This document shows, piece by piece, positions 23,151 to 31,400 of a stretch of 64,000 nt of DNA. Each line of letters begins with the position of its first letter. The stretch's first letter is position 1. Source of the stretch: Streptomyces sp. AP-93 (GTDB lineage Bacteria > Actinomycetota > Actinomycetes > Streptomycetales > Streptomycetaceae); the NCBI RefSeq assembly GCF_022808175.1, contig NZ_JALGBX010000035.1, forward strand, positions 1-64,000, read 5' to 3'. The notes below the pieces were generated by a model, which was not told the origin of the DNA, did not search any database, and saw only the letters and a list, made by a program, of their open reading frames with translations. A program made the position numbers and the translations under genes.

Positions 23151-24962
23151 ATGACCGCGAGAACCGCCTCCGCAGCGAGTTCCGTACCGAGATCCGAACC
23201 GAGTTCCGCCCTCCCCTCCCGCCGGGCGGTCCTCGCCGGCGCCGGTGCCGGGGCACTCGCCGCCACCGTGCTGCCGGCCGCCGTCGCGCATGCCGTGGAC
23301 GGGCCCGCGCTCGGCGAGTACGACGTCGTCGTGGTCGGCTCCGGAGCCTCCGGGATGACCGCCGCGCTCACCGCGGCCAAGCGGGGCCTGAGCGTGCTCG
23401 TGGTCGAGAAGGCCCCGACCTTCGGCGGTTCGGCCGCCCGGTCCGGCGCCGGGATCTGGCTGCCCAACAACTCGGTGATCCTGGGCGCGGGCGTCCCGGA
23501 CACCCCGGCGAAGGCGGCGCAGTACCTGTCGGCCGTGGTCGGCGACGGCTCCTCCGCGGACCGGCAGGCGGCCTTCCTGGCCAACGGGCCCCGGATGCTG
23601 GACTTCGTGATGGCCAACAGCCCGCTGCGCTTCCGTTTCATGGACGGCTACAGCGACTACTACCCGAACCTCCCCGGGGGGCTCCCGAACGGCCGCTCCA
23701 TCGAGCCGGACCAGATAGACGGGAACATCCTCGGCCCCGAACTGGCCCACCTGAACCCGGCGTACATGCCCGTGCCGGCCGGAATGGTGGTGTTCAGCCA
23801 GGACTACAAGTGGCTCAACCTCGCCGCCGTGAGCGCCAAGGGGCTCGCGGTGTCCACGGAATGCCTGGCGCGCGGTACGGCGGCCGCGCTGTGCGGGCAG
23901 AAGCCGCTGAGCATGGGCCAGGCCCTGGCGACCGGCCTGCGGGCCGGGCTGCTGCAGGCCGGGGTCCCGGTGTGGCTGAACAGCCCGCTCGTCGACCTGG
24001 TCCAGGAGGGCGGCGCGGTCACCGGCGTCGTCGTGGAGAAGGCGGGCGTACGGGGCGTGGTGCGGGCCCGCAAGGGCGTGGTCATCGGCTCGGGCGGCTT
24101 CGAGCACAATGCCGAGATGCGGGCCCAGTACCAGCAGCAGCCGGTCGGCACCCAGTGGTCGGTCGGCGCGAAGGAGAACACGGGCGACGGGATCCGGGCG
24201 GGCCAACGGGCCGGTGCGGCGCTGGCGTTGATGGACGACGCCTGGTGGGGCCCGTCGATCCCGCTCCCCGCCGAGCCCTACTTCTGCCTGGCCGAACGCA
24301 CCCTGCCCGGGGGCCTGATGGTCAACGCGAAGGGCGCCCGATTCGTCAACGAGGCGGCCCCGTACAGCGATGTGGTGCACGTGATGTACGAGAAGGACCG
24401 GGGCACCACCGGCTCGCACATTCCGGCCTGGCTGATCGTGGATCAGAACTACCGCAACAAGTACCTGTTCAAGGACATCCTGCCGACGATCGTCTTCCCC
24501 GACTCCTGGTACCAGGCGGGCGCGGCGAAGAAGGCGTGGACCTGGGACGCTCTCGCCCACCAGATCGGGGTGCCGGCGGCCGCCCTGCGTTCCACGCTCA
24601 ACCGGTTCAACGCGCAGGCGTGGAACGGCACCGACCCCGACTTCCACCGGGGGGACAGCGCGTACGACCACTACTACACGGACCCGGGCGTGACGCCGAA
24701 CTCCTGCCTGGCCCCGATCTGGGCGCCGCCGTTCTACGCCTTCAAGATCGTGCCGGGTGACCTGGGCACGAAGGGCGGCATCGTCACGGACGCCCGGGCC
24801 CGCGCGCTGCGCGCGGACGGATCCGTGATCCGGGGCCTGTGGGCGGCGGGCAACGCGAGTGCGGCCGTGATGGGGCACAGCTATGCGGGGGCCGGGTCGA
24901 CGATCGGTCCCGCGATGACCTTCGGCTACGTGGCCGCCAACGACATCGCGGACGGCGCGTGA
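23151..24962 (+). CDS. Tat-exported FAD-dependent oxidoreductase, KstD-like
   Basis: The ATG at 23151 (GGAG site 8 bases upstream) gives 603 residues. Residues 20-45 (SRRAVLAGAGAGALAATVLP) form a twin-arginine signal ending at an AHA cleavage site. The FAD-binding Rossmann motif VVVVGSGASGMTAALTAA follows, then GGSAARSGAGIWLPNN. The C-terminal block SYAGAGSTIGPAMTFGY matches the active-site region of 3-ketosteroid delta-1-dehydrogenases, whose conserved Tyr and Gly lie in this block. A role in sterol or other polycyclic substrate oxidation outside the cell is plausible. Most characterised KstD proteins are cytosolic, so export is unusual. The sterol side-chain genes lie about 5 kb further on. 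Confidence 0.85.
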   Translation: MTARTASAASSVPRSEPSSALPSRRAVLAGAGAGALAATVLPAAVAHAVDGPALGEYDVVVVGSGASGMTAALTAAKRGLSVLVVEKAPTFGGSAARSGAGIWLPNNSVILGAGVPDTPAKAAQYLSAVVGDGSSADRQAAFLANGPRMLDFVMANSPLRFRFMDGYSDYYPNLPGGLPNGRSIEPDQIDGNILGPELAHLNPAYMPVPAGMVVFSQDYKWLNLAAVSAKGLAVSTECLARGTAAALCGQKPLSMGQALATGLRAGLLQAGVPVWLNSPLVDLVQEGGAVTGVVVEKAGVRGVVRARKGVVIGSGGFEHNAEMRAQYQQQPVGTQWSVGAKENTGDGIRAGQRAGAALALMDDAWWGPSIPLPAEPYFCLAERTLPGGLMVNAKGARFVNEAAPYSDVVHVMYEKDRGTTGSHIPAWLIVDQNYRNKYLFKDILPTIVFPDSWYQAGAAKKAWTWDALAHQIGVPAAALRSTLNRFNAQAWNGTDPDFHRGDSAYDHYYTDPGVTPNSCLAPIWAPPFYAFKIVPGDLGTKGGIVTDARARALRADGSVIRGLWAAGNASAAVMGHSYAGAGSTIGPAMTFGYVAANDIADGA

Positions 24963-24987
24963 CCCCGGCGGGACGGGCCCGCCCGGA

Positions 24988-25488
24988 CTAGCCCTGCTGG
25001 AAGAGCTCGGCCGGGAGCGGCTTCAGCAGCGCGTAGAGATCGTCCGTGATCGGCCGGTCCCAGCTCGCGATGGTGACCAGCACGTTGTCACTGCGGTCGA
25101 ACTGCACGCAGCTGATCCGGCTCTCGGAGAGCTTGACCTTCCGGACGATGAGGAGGTTGTCGCCCTGCATGACGGGGCAGTCCTCGGCACCGGTGACCTC
25201 GACGTCCTCGTCGTTCTCGAGGGCGTCGAGGAGCTGGGCCACCTCGAAGGGGACCTGGCCGTCGGAGAGGTCGCGCGCGGGGGAACCCTCGGGGAGGTTT
25301 CCGATGATCATCGCGGGGCCGCGACCGCCGAACAGGTCGTAGCGGAGGAAGACACCCTGGCAGCTGCCGTCGGGCGCGGGCAGCAGCCCGGCCCCGAGAT
25401 TGCCCGGCCAGTCCCCCGGGTCCATGGCCAGGACGTCGAAGTCCGGGCCGGCGGGTGTGGCGGCGCGGTGGCGGCGGAGGAAGGACAT
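24988..25488 (-). CDS. Conserved protein of unknown function
   Basis: This 166-residue cytosolic protein starts at the ATG at 25488; the longer frame is Pro/Arg-rich shadow. It reads as a compact alpha/beta domain (FDVLAMDPGDWPGNLGAGLL, YDLFGGRGPAMIIGNLPEGS, FEVAQLLDALENDEDVEVTG) with an acidic C-terminal half (SDNVLVTIASWDRPITDDLY) and no Cys pattern or membrane segment. I do not recognise the family. It ends 25 bases from the convergent KstD-like gene. The normal codon bias of the frame and its even composition support it as a real gene. Confidence 0.6.
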   Translation of the reverse strand: MSFLRRHRAATPAGPDFDVLAMDPGDWPGNLGAGLLPAPDGSCQGVFLRYDLFGGRGPAMIIGNLPEGSPARDLSDGQVPFEVAQLLDALENDEDVEVTGAEDCPVMQGDNLLIVRKVKLSESRISCVQFDRSDNVLVTIASWDRPITDDLYALLKPLPAELFQQG

Positions 25489-25649
25489 GCCGCCATGGTA
25501 CGTGCCCCGCCACGTTTCCCGGCCCTCCACCCCCCGACCGGGGCCCCGGCTGCAGATGCCCCGCTGCGCGCAGCGAAGCCCCCGCAGCAACCCTTCCCGC
25601 CGCCCGGGGCAAAGTCCCCACAGCAACCCTTGCCGCTACGCGGGGCAGA

Positions 25650-25816
25650 GTCCCCTACCCGCCCTTCGCCCGTTCCCTGGGGCTCCGCCCCAGACCCCGC
25701 GCCTCAAACGCCGGCGAGGCTGAATTTTGCCGCGCAGCGGCACATCCAGCCCGTCCGGCGTTTGAGGACCGGGTCCGGGCAGAGCCCGGGGAACGGTGGA
25801 AGGGCGGGTAGGGGAC
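25650..25816. repeat. Long imperfect inverted repeat (REP-like, CTCAAACGCCGG family)
   Basis: About 65-base arms pair across a 35-base centre: the left arm begins GTCCCCTACCCGCCCTTCG and the right arm ends AAGGGCGGGTAGGGGAC, with inner arms CTCAAACGCCGG and CCGGCGTTTGAG at the centre. The unit resembles intergenic palindromes common in Streptomyces chromosomes. A related pair is at 33665-33766. It lies directly beyond the 3-prime end of the LAL-type regulator that lacks its HTH, within the 360-base gap 25489-25848; no gene is seen in that gap. Confidence 0.75.
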
Positions 25817-25848
25817 GGCCCCGCAGGGCCCCAGCCACGGCAGGCCGG

Positions 25849-28569
25849 TCACCGGGCGGTGGCGGGGGAGGCTCCGGTCGCGGACGCGGGCTCGCCCGGC
25901 TGGGCGCCGCCGCGGGCGCGCAGTGCCTCCGCAGCGGTGGCCACCAGGCCGTCCGCACCGCAGGCCCGGGCCGCGACCACCGCACGCTGCAGGATGTCGC
26001 CATCCCCCCGCTCCTCCCCCAGCGCGGCCAGCGCGAGCGCCAGCTCGTAGGCCGCCGGCGAAGCCGACAGGACCTCCACCGCCTCCTCCAGGAGCGCCGG
26101 GCGGTCCTGCGGCGAAGCCACCTCCGCGGCCACCCGCAGGGCCTGGCCGATGCCGGACGCGGCCCCGAAGGCGCGGGCCCGGCGTACCGCCTCCGCGGCC
26201 AGCTCCCGCGCACGCGCCGGATCCTCCGCGGACACCGCGCGGGCCAGGTGGAGCCTCCACGGGCACCAGGACGGGTTCTGGATGCCCCGGGGGGTCAGCC
26301 GCCGGTCCACCGCCTCCAGCTCCGCCGCCGCGGCCTTCGCCTGGCCGCGGGCCAGCAGCAGCTCCGCGTAGACCGTCTGGGAGTCCGGGAAGACGACCGC
26401 CGCGGGGAAGGGCTCCCCGTACTCGTGCTCGCGGACCAGTTCCCAGGCCTCGTCCGCCCGGCCCCGCGCCAGCAGCGTGGTGATGAGGATCGCGATGGCG
26501 TACCAGTGCACGGGCGTGCGCCGCCCGACGCGCTCGGCGAGCCGCAGTCCGGCCCGCGCCAGCTCCTCCGCCTCGGCCAGCCGCCCCCGGCGGTAGCAGA
26601 TGTAGGCGCGCAGGCTGTAGGCGAAGGACAGGTGCGCCCCGCGCCAGCCCTGCCGCTCGAACTCGGCGGTGCCCGCCTCGAACAGTTCCTCCGCCCTCTC
26701 CGGCCGGTCGGCGTACATCTGCACCATCGCGACGAGCACCGGGACCTCGAAGCCCCGGTCCGCGTACGCCCAGCTGAACTCGGTTTCCAGGACCCGCCCG
26801 GCGTGGTGGAGGACCACGTCGACCGGCTCCCCGCGCAGGCAGGCGTCCCAGGCGCGCAGCCCGATGACGTACCGCTCGGTGAGGTCCCGCCCGCTCAGCC
26901 GGTCCGCGAGCTTCGCGAGCCGCCGGGAGCGCGCCGGGGAGTCGGTCTCGGCGGCGTTGAAGGCGTCCCACATGAACTGCTCGGACTGCAGGCGCAGCCG
27001 GCCGCGTACGTCCTGGGTATACGGGATCTCGCGCGCGAGGCATTCCGAGGCCTCGGCGAGCCGGTCGCTGTGCGAGAGGACCTGGGCCAGCCGGATCACG
27101 ATGCCCTGGCGCAGCGCCGGGTCCTCGAAGGGCTCCGCGAGGGCGGCGCGCAGGTGGTTGACGGTGTTGGCGGGCTCGGTGAGCAGGGAGGCGCAGCCCA
27201 GTTCGTACAGGACGGCCGCCCGCTCGTCGAAGTCCGGGGGTTCGCGCAGGGCCCGTGCGAGCTGGCGGCGGGCGGCTTCGGGGGCACCGGCCCGGAGGTT
27301 CTCGCCGGCGGCCTCGCGCAGGGTGCGCACCACCCAGGGGTCGTTCTCGGGGTGGGTCTCCAGCAGGTGCCGGGCCGCGGCGGAGGGTCCGAGTCCCGCG
27401 TCGACCACCGCCGCGGCGGCCTTTCCGTGCAGGGCGACGCGCAGGGCGTCGGGGATCGCGCGGTATATGGCGGTGGCGATGAGGGGGTGGACGAACTCCA
27501 GCCCCGCCTCCTCCTCTTCCCCGGGGGCGGCTTCCTCCGTGGCGGCCGACAGGATGCGGGCGTCGCGCAGCCGACGGGTGGCGTCGACGGCTTCCTCGGT
27601 GCCGAGTCCGGCGACGCGGGCGGCGAGGTCCCGGGGGATGTCGGTGCCGAGGACGGCGCAGGCCCAGGCGAAGCGGACGGTGGACGGGCCGAGGCTGTGC
27701 AGGCGGGCGACGAGGCCGCTGCCGCGCTGGGCGGCGGCGAGGTCGCGCAGCAGCGGGGCGCTGGCTTGGACGGGGGCGAGGCCCTTGTCCCGGACCTTGG
27801 CGGCGAGCTCGACGGCTTCGAAGGGGTTGCCGGTGGTGACGGCCCAGGCCTCCTGGCAGAACGCCTCGTCCGCGTGTTCCCCGACGGCTTCCCGCACCAG
27901 GCCGGAGACGGCCTCGGCGGTGAGCGGTGCGAGGCTCAGCGGGCGGTGTCCCGCGCGGCCGGGCAGCGTACGGAAGGCCTCGGCGTGTGCGGGCAGTTCG
28001 TCGGGACGGTAGGCGACGACGAGGAGGAGCGGGAGGTGTTCGGCGCGCGGGGCGAAGGCGGCGAGCCAGGTGAGGGATTCGGGGTCGGCCCAGTGGGCGT
28101 CGTCCAGGACGAGGGCGACGGGGGCGCGCTGCACGACGAGGTGGGTGAGGACCCAGTCCAGTCCGTCGCGCAGGCCCTGGGGGTCGGGCGGGGCGCCCTG
28201 TTCGGCGGCGCAGAGGCCGAGGGCGGGGCCGACGATGGAGTACCAGCTGCCGAGGGCGCCCCGCAGTTCCGCGTCGGAGGTGCCGGCCAGTTGAGGCTGG
28301 ATGAGCTGGCGGGCGACGTGGAAGGGCTGGCTCTGCTCCTGTTCGCCGCCGCGGGCCGCGAGGACGGTGCAGGCCTTGGTGTGGGCGCGGCGGCGGACTT
28401 CGCCGAGGAGCGTGGTCTTGCCGAGGCCTGCGGGTCCGGAGAAGGCCAGCAGGGCTCCGCCGGCGTCGGGGCCCAGGTCCGTGAGCTGGTCCAGGGCTTC
28501 GTCGACGGCGGTGAGCTCCGTGTCGCGTTCGAACATCGTGCGCCGTTTGCGGGTCCGGCGTTCCGTCAT
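25849..28569 (-). CDS. LAL-type STAND ATPase regulator lacking the LuxR DNA-binding domain
   Basis: This 906-residue protein has an N-terminal AAA-type ATPase: Walker A FSGPAGLGKTTLLGEV near residue 50 and Walker B VALVLDDAHWADPESLTW near 150. A long helical/TPR-like region covers about 420-880 (for example ASECLAREIPYTQD, RRGRLAEAEELARAGLRLA). This is the architecture of the LuxR/LAL regulators, but the C-terminal LuxR winged HTH that should follow ATAAEALRARG is missing: the frame runs AQPGEPASATGASPATAR and stops, and no other frame supplies it. It may act through protein contacts or be 3-prime truncated. A long repeat sits directly downstream. The start at 28569 has a GGGGGG site. Confidence 0.85.
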   Translation of the reverse strand: MTERRTRKRRTMFERDTELTAVDEALDQLTDLGPDAGGALLAFSGPAGLGKTTLLGEVRRRAHTKACTVLAARGGEQEQSQPFHVARQLIQPQLAGTSDAELRGALGSWYSIVGPALGLCAAEQGAPPDPQGLRDGLDWVLTHLVVQRAPVALVLDDAHWADPESLTWLAAFAPRAEHLPLLLVVAYRPDELPAHAEAFRTLPGRAGHRPLSLAPLTAEAVSGLVREAVGEHADEAFCQEAWAVTTGNPFEAVELAAKVRDKGLAPVQASAPLLRDLAAAQRGSGLVARLHSLGPSTVRFAWACAVLGTDIPRDLAARVAGLGTEEAVDATRRLRDARILSAATEEAAPGEEEEAGLEFVHPLIATAIYRAIPDALRVALHGKAAAAVVDAGLGPSAAARHLLETHPENDPWVVRTLREAAGENLRAGAPEAARRQLARALREPPDFDERAAVLYELGCASLLTEPANTVNHLRAALAEPFEDPALRQGIVIRLAQVLSHSDRLAEASECLAREIPYTQDVRGRLRLQSEQFMWDAFNAAETDSPARSRRLAKLADRLSGRDLTERYVIGLRAWDACLRGEPVDVVLHHAGRVLETEFSWAYADRGFEVPVLVAMVQMYADRPERAEELFEAGTAEFERQGWRGAHLSFAYSLRAYICYRRGRLAEAEELARAGLRLAERVGRRTPVHWYAIAILITTLLARGRADEAWELVREHEYGEPFPAAVVFPDSQTVYAELLLARGQAKAAAAELEAVDRRLTPRGIQNPSWCPWRLHLARAVSAEDPARARELAAEAVRRARAFGAASGIGQALRVAAEVASPQDRPALLEEAVEVLSASPAAYELALALAALGEERGDGDILQRAVVAARACGADGLVATAAEALRARGGAQPGEPASATGASPATAR

Positions 28570-28694
28570 GGCTGGTACCCCCCAGGCCTGTTCGGGGGTT
28601 CAGCGTACGCCCGCGCACGCGCCCGGGAAGGCTGGTGCGGCAAATAGAGCTGATCTTCTTCCGGGGGGCGCCGGACCGTGCTTCCCCGGGCGGC

Positions 28695-29111
28695 TCAGTC
28701 CTGTGCGGAGCGGTCAGCGAGCGCTTCCAGGACGGCCACGGCCTCGGCGGCCCGGGCGGCGTCCACGAAGAGGTGGTCGTGGTGGTAGCCGGCGATGACG
28801 TTGCAGCTCAGGCCGTGTGCCGCGAGTTCGGTGGCGAAGGCGGCGGTGAGGCCGACGGCGTCGAGGGAGGAGTGGACGCGCAGGGTGATCCAGCCCGCGG
28901 TGTACGTGTACGGGAGTCCGGCCTCGTCCGCGTCCTCCTGGCTCAGCACGAGGGTGAGGCCCTCTGGTTCCAGGACGGAGGCGACGGGGGTGAGGCCGGC
29001 CAGGGCCTCCGGGTCGGTGTCGCCGGGGATGGTGCAGAACACGTACAGCCCGTCGTTCAGTTCGGGCCGCATTCCGCTCAGCAGCTTCCGCAGGTCGTTT
29101 TCTCCACTCAT
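28695..29111 (-). CDS. ACT-domain protein
   Basis: This 138-residue cytosolic protein shows two ACT-like halves: DGLYVFCTIPGDTDPEALAG and VASVLEPEGLTLVLSQEDAD in the first, WITLRVHSSLDAVGLTAAFA and GLSCNVIAGYHHDHLFVDAA in the second. This is the tandem ACT arrangement of the CASTOR-like/DUF2241 proteins. Such domains bind amino acids; no enzyme is attached, so it is probably a small sensor or a regulatory subunit. It starts about 45 bases before an 11-bp repeat array and is transcribed toward the LAL-type regulator, with about 125 bases between them. Confidence 0.8.
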   Translation of the reverse strand: MSGENDLRKLLSGMRPELNDGLYVFCTIPGDTDPEALAGLTPVASVLEPEGLTLVLSQEDADEAGLPYTYTAGWITLRVHSSLDAVGLTAAFATELAAHGLSCNVIAGYHHDHLFVDAARAAEAVAVLEALADRSAQD

Positions 29112-29157
29112 GCCCCTACCGTACCGGTCATCCCGTTATGGCCGGTACGGCACCACT

Positions 29158-29201
29158 GCTGGGTCAACGCTGGGTCAACGCTGGGTCACCGCCGGGTCAG
29201 T
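29158..29201. repeat. Four tandem 11-bp units
   Basis: Four units of GCTGGGTCAAC (copies 3 and 4 diverged) run into the stop codon of the neighbouring gene on the minus strand. The last three bases of that gene are therefore part of the array. Confidence 0.8.
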
Positions 29202-29667
29202 CGCCCTCGTAGAGCCTCCGGTGCCACCAGGCTCGCGGACTGCCGCTCCAGTCCGCCCACCCCCCGGCGGACGGGACCGGGTGCGGGAGCGTACGACGGC
29301 GGAACTCCTCGTCCAGGCCCCGGAGCACGCGGCCCAGGGCCGTGCGGGCGGCCGGCGGCAGGGTGCGGTACAGGTCTCCCAGGTCGTCCCGGACGACGGC
29401 GACGTCGTCGCGCGCGCAGCCGGGGCAGGCCGGGCACTCGGAGGGGACCAGGAGCAGGGGGCTGCCGGGACCGCTCAGGAAGGTCCGGTACCGGTTCAGC
29501 AGGTCCACGATCTCGTAGGCCCGTCCGGGCCTGGCCCAGTGCGCGGCAGCGGCCGCGTCGGGCGACAGCCGGTCCACGGGCGGGAGTTCCCACGCCCAGG
29601 CGGGCGGTCGGCGGTCCTCGTACGTTCCTCGTTCGGCGCGCAGGGCGCCGGGCCGTCTACGCGGCAT
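29197..29667 (-). CDS. Conserved protein of unknown function with a CxxCxxC motif
   Basis: This 156-residue protein is not recognised. The visible core is HWARPGRAYEIVDLLNRYRT, then PSECPACPGCARDDVAVVRD (a compact Cys cluster that could bind zinc), then TALGRVLRGLDEEFRRRTLP and a C-terminal Trp-rich ADWSGSPRAWWHRRLYEGD. The final helix plus Trp cluster suggests a DNA- or protein-binding adaptor. The start is uncertain: MPRRRP at 29667 gives an Arg-rich leader, but no better start with a ribosome site is evident. Confidence 0.55.
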   Translation of the reverse strand: MPRRRPGALRAERGTYEDRRPPAWAWELPPVDRLSPDAAAAAHWARPGRAYEIVDLLNRYRTFLSGPGSPLLLVPSECPACPGCARDDVAVVRDDLGDLYRTLPPAARTALGRVLRGLDEEFRRRTLPHPVPSAGGWADWSGSPRAWWHRRLYEGD

Positions 29668-29845
29668 CGGCCTTTCGGCGGGTGATCGTCATGGCGGCCA
29701 TGATGCCGAGGGCCCTGCGGGTCCGGCAAGGGATTAAGTGGTTCGCGGGGAGCAGCTGATTCGAGCTCCCCACCGGGGCGGCGGCTCCGCGCCCGGTGGT
29801 GCGCCGCGTACCCGTACCGTCGCCGGTACCCGTATCCGCCGTCGG

Positions 29846-30085
29846 CTACGTGAGGTCGAACTCCCCGCCCCGCGCGTTCAGGACGAACTTGCGCCATTCG
29901 TCCGGCGCGAAGATCAGCGAGGGGCTTTCGGGGCGGTCGCCGTTGCGCATCGCGATGAACCCCTCCACGAAGGCGATCTGGACGTCACCCGCCCCCCGGC
30001 TGCTCGACTGCCAGTCCGCCCCGGTCAGATCGAGGTCCGGCTTTCCCCAGCCGGCCGGCGCCTTCGAAGTCATGCTCTCTGCCAC
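29846..30085 (-). CDS. DUF397-domain protein
   Basis: This 79-residue protein starts at the GTG at 30085, which is preceded by GGGAGGAG with a seven-base spacer; the ATG at 30073 lacks such a site. The pattern ADWQSSSRGAGDVQIAFVEG, then IAMRNGDRPESPSLIFAPDE and WRKFVLNARGGEFDL is diagnostic of DUF397. These small proteins usually lie beside an XRE-type regulator of the Scr1/BldB-linked kind and modulate it as a pair, but no such partner is present here. It sits downstream of the ltp3 terminator hairpin and is probably transcribed from its own promoter. Confidence 0.85.
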   Translation of the reverse strand: MAESMTSKAPAGWGKPDLDLTGADWQSSSRGAGDVQIAFVEGFIAMRNGDRPESPSLIFAPDEWRKFVLNARGGEFDLT

Positions 30086-30147
30086 GTGCGTGCTCCTCCC
30101 GGTACTCCCGGTTCGTCGTCCCGGGGCCAGGTTAGCCATCGCACGCC

Positions 30148-30191
30148 GTGCCGCACAGGCCACGGTGCGTCACTCGTGGCCTGTGCGGCAC
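30148..30191 (-). terminator. 17-bp stem-loop after ltp3
   Basis: A perfect 17-bp stem (GTGCCGCACAGGCCACG with its complement) and a 10-base loop lie 25 bases past the ltp3 stop on the minus strand. It separates the sterol operon from the DUF397 gene. Confidence 0.8.
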
Positions 30192-30215
30192 TTCCGTCCG
30201 GAATCCCGTTTCCGT

Positions 30216-31400
30216 TCAGGAGGCCGGCGGCTGTGCTCCCACCACCCACATCGCGAAGAACTGCGCCCCGCCGCCGTACGCGTGTCCCATCGCCCGCCGG
30301 GCGTCCGCGACTTGGTGCTCCCCCGCCTGACCGCGCACTTGGAGGGCCGCTTCCGCGAAGCGGATCATGCCGGAGGCGCCGATGGGGTTGGTGGACAGGA
30401 CGCCGCCGGACGGGTTGACCGGCAGGTCCCCGTCCAGCTCGGTGACCCCGGCCTCGGTGAGCTTCCAGCCCTCGCCCTCCTCGGCGAAGCCGAGGTTCTC
30501 CAGCCACATCGGCTCGTACCAGGAGAACGGCACGTACATCTCCACGGCGTCGATCTCCCGGCGCGGATCGGTGATCCCCGCCTGCCGGTAGACGTCGGCC
30601 GCGCAGTCCTTGCCCGCCTGCGGGGACACGAAGTCCTTCCCCGCGAAGAGGGTCGGCTCGCTGCGCATCGCCCCGCCGTGCACCCAGGCCGGCGGCTTCG
30701 GCGAACGGGCGGCGCCCGCCCGGTCGGTGAGGATCATCGCGCACGCGCCGTCGGAGGACGGGCAGGTCTCGGAGTACCGGATCGGGTCCCACAGCATCGG
30801 GGACGCCTGGACCTTCTCCAGGGTGATGTCGTGCTCGTGCAGGTGCGCGTACGGGTTCTTCAGCGCGTTGCGGCGGTCCTTGTACGCGACGAGCGAGCCC
30901 ACCGTGTCGGGGGCGCCGGTGCGCCGCATGTACGCGCGCACGTGCGGGGCGAAGAACCCGCCGGCCCCCGCGAGCAGCGGCTGCTGGAAGGGGACGGGCA
31001 GCGAGAGCCCCCACATGGCGTTGGACTCGGACTGCTTCTCGAAGGCGAGGGTCAGCACCGTGCGGTGGACCCGGGCGGCGACCAGGTTGGAGGCGACCAG
31101 CGCCGTGGAGCCGCCCACCGAACCGGCCGTGTGCACGCGGAGCATGGGCTTGCCGACGGCGCCGAGGGCGTCCGCGAGGTACAGCTCCGGCATCATGACG
31201 CCCTCGAAGAAGTCGGGGGCCTTGCCGATGACGACCGCGTCGATGTCCGCCCAGGTCAGCTCGGCGTCCGCGAGGGCCCGCGCGGCGGCTTCGCGTACCA
31301 GTCCCGCGATGGAGACGTCGTGCCGGGCGGCCACGTGCTTGGTCTGCCCGATGCCGACGACGGCCACGGGCTCCTTGCCCGATGCGCCCGATGTGCTCAT
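30216..31400 (-). CDS. ltp3: Ltp3-like sterol-carrier thiolase-fold protein (retro-aldolase type)
   Basis: The ATG at 31400 overlaps the ltp4 stop as ATGA, giving 394 residues. It has the thiolase fold (VAVVGIGQTKHVAARHDVSI, then LRVHTAGSVGGSTALVASNL) but the catalytic Cys of canonical thiolases is not at the expected position, and the GHP motif reads TNP (GGVLSTNPIGASGMIRFAEA). The C-terminal MGHAYGGGAQFFAMWVVG matches Ltp2/Ltp3-type aldolases. Mycobacterial and rhodococcal Ltp3 helps to cleave C-24-branched sterol side chains by retro-aldol reaction, with a DUF35 partner. The gene order DUF35-ltp4-ltp3 and the lengths match the mycobacterial cluster Rv3521-Rv3523, which is strong support; the substrate is still inferred. 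Confidence 0.82.
   Translation of the reverse strand: MSTSGASGKEPVAVVGIGQTKHVAARHDVSIAGLVREAAARALADAELTWADIDAVVIGKAPDFFEGVMMPELYLADALGAVGKPMLRVHTAGSVGGSTALVASNLVAARVHRTVLTLAFEKQSESNAMWGLSLPVPFQQPLLAGAGGFFAPHVRAYMRRTGAPDTVGSLVAYKDRRNALKNPYAHLHEHDITLEKVQASPMLWDPIRYSETCPSSDGACAMILTDRAGAARSPKPPAWVHGGAMRSEPTLFAGKDFVSPQAGKDCAADVYRQAGITDPRREIDAVEMYVPFSWYEPMWLENLGFAEEGEGWKLTEAGVTELDGDLPVNPSGGVLSTNPIGASGMIRFAEAALQVRGQAGEHQVADARRAMGHAYGGGAQFFAMWVVGAQPPAS

Noticed and set aside
25468..28647. A 1059-residue plus-strand frame
   Set aside because: It is a shadow of the LAL-type ATPase and lacks any recognisable domain.
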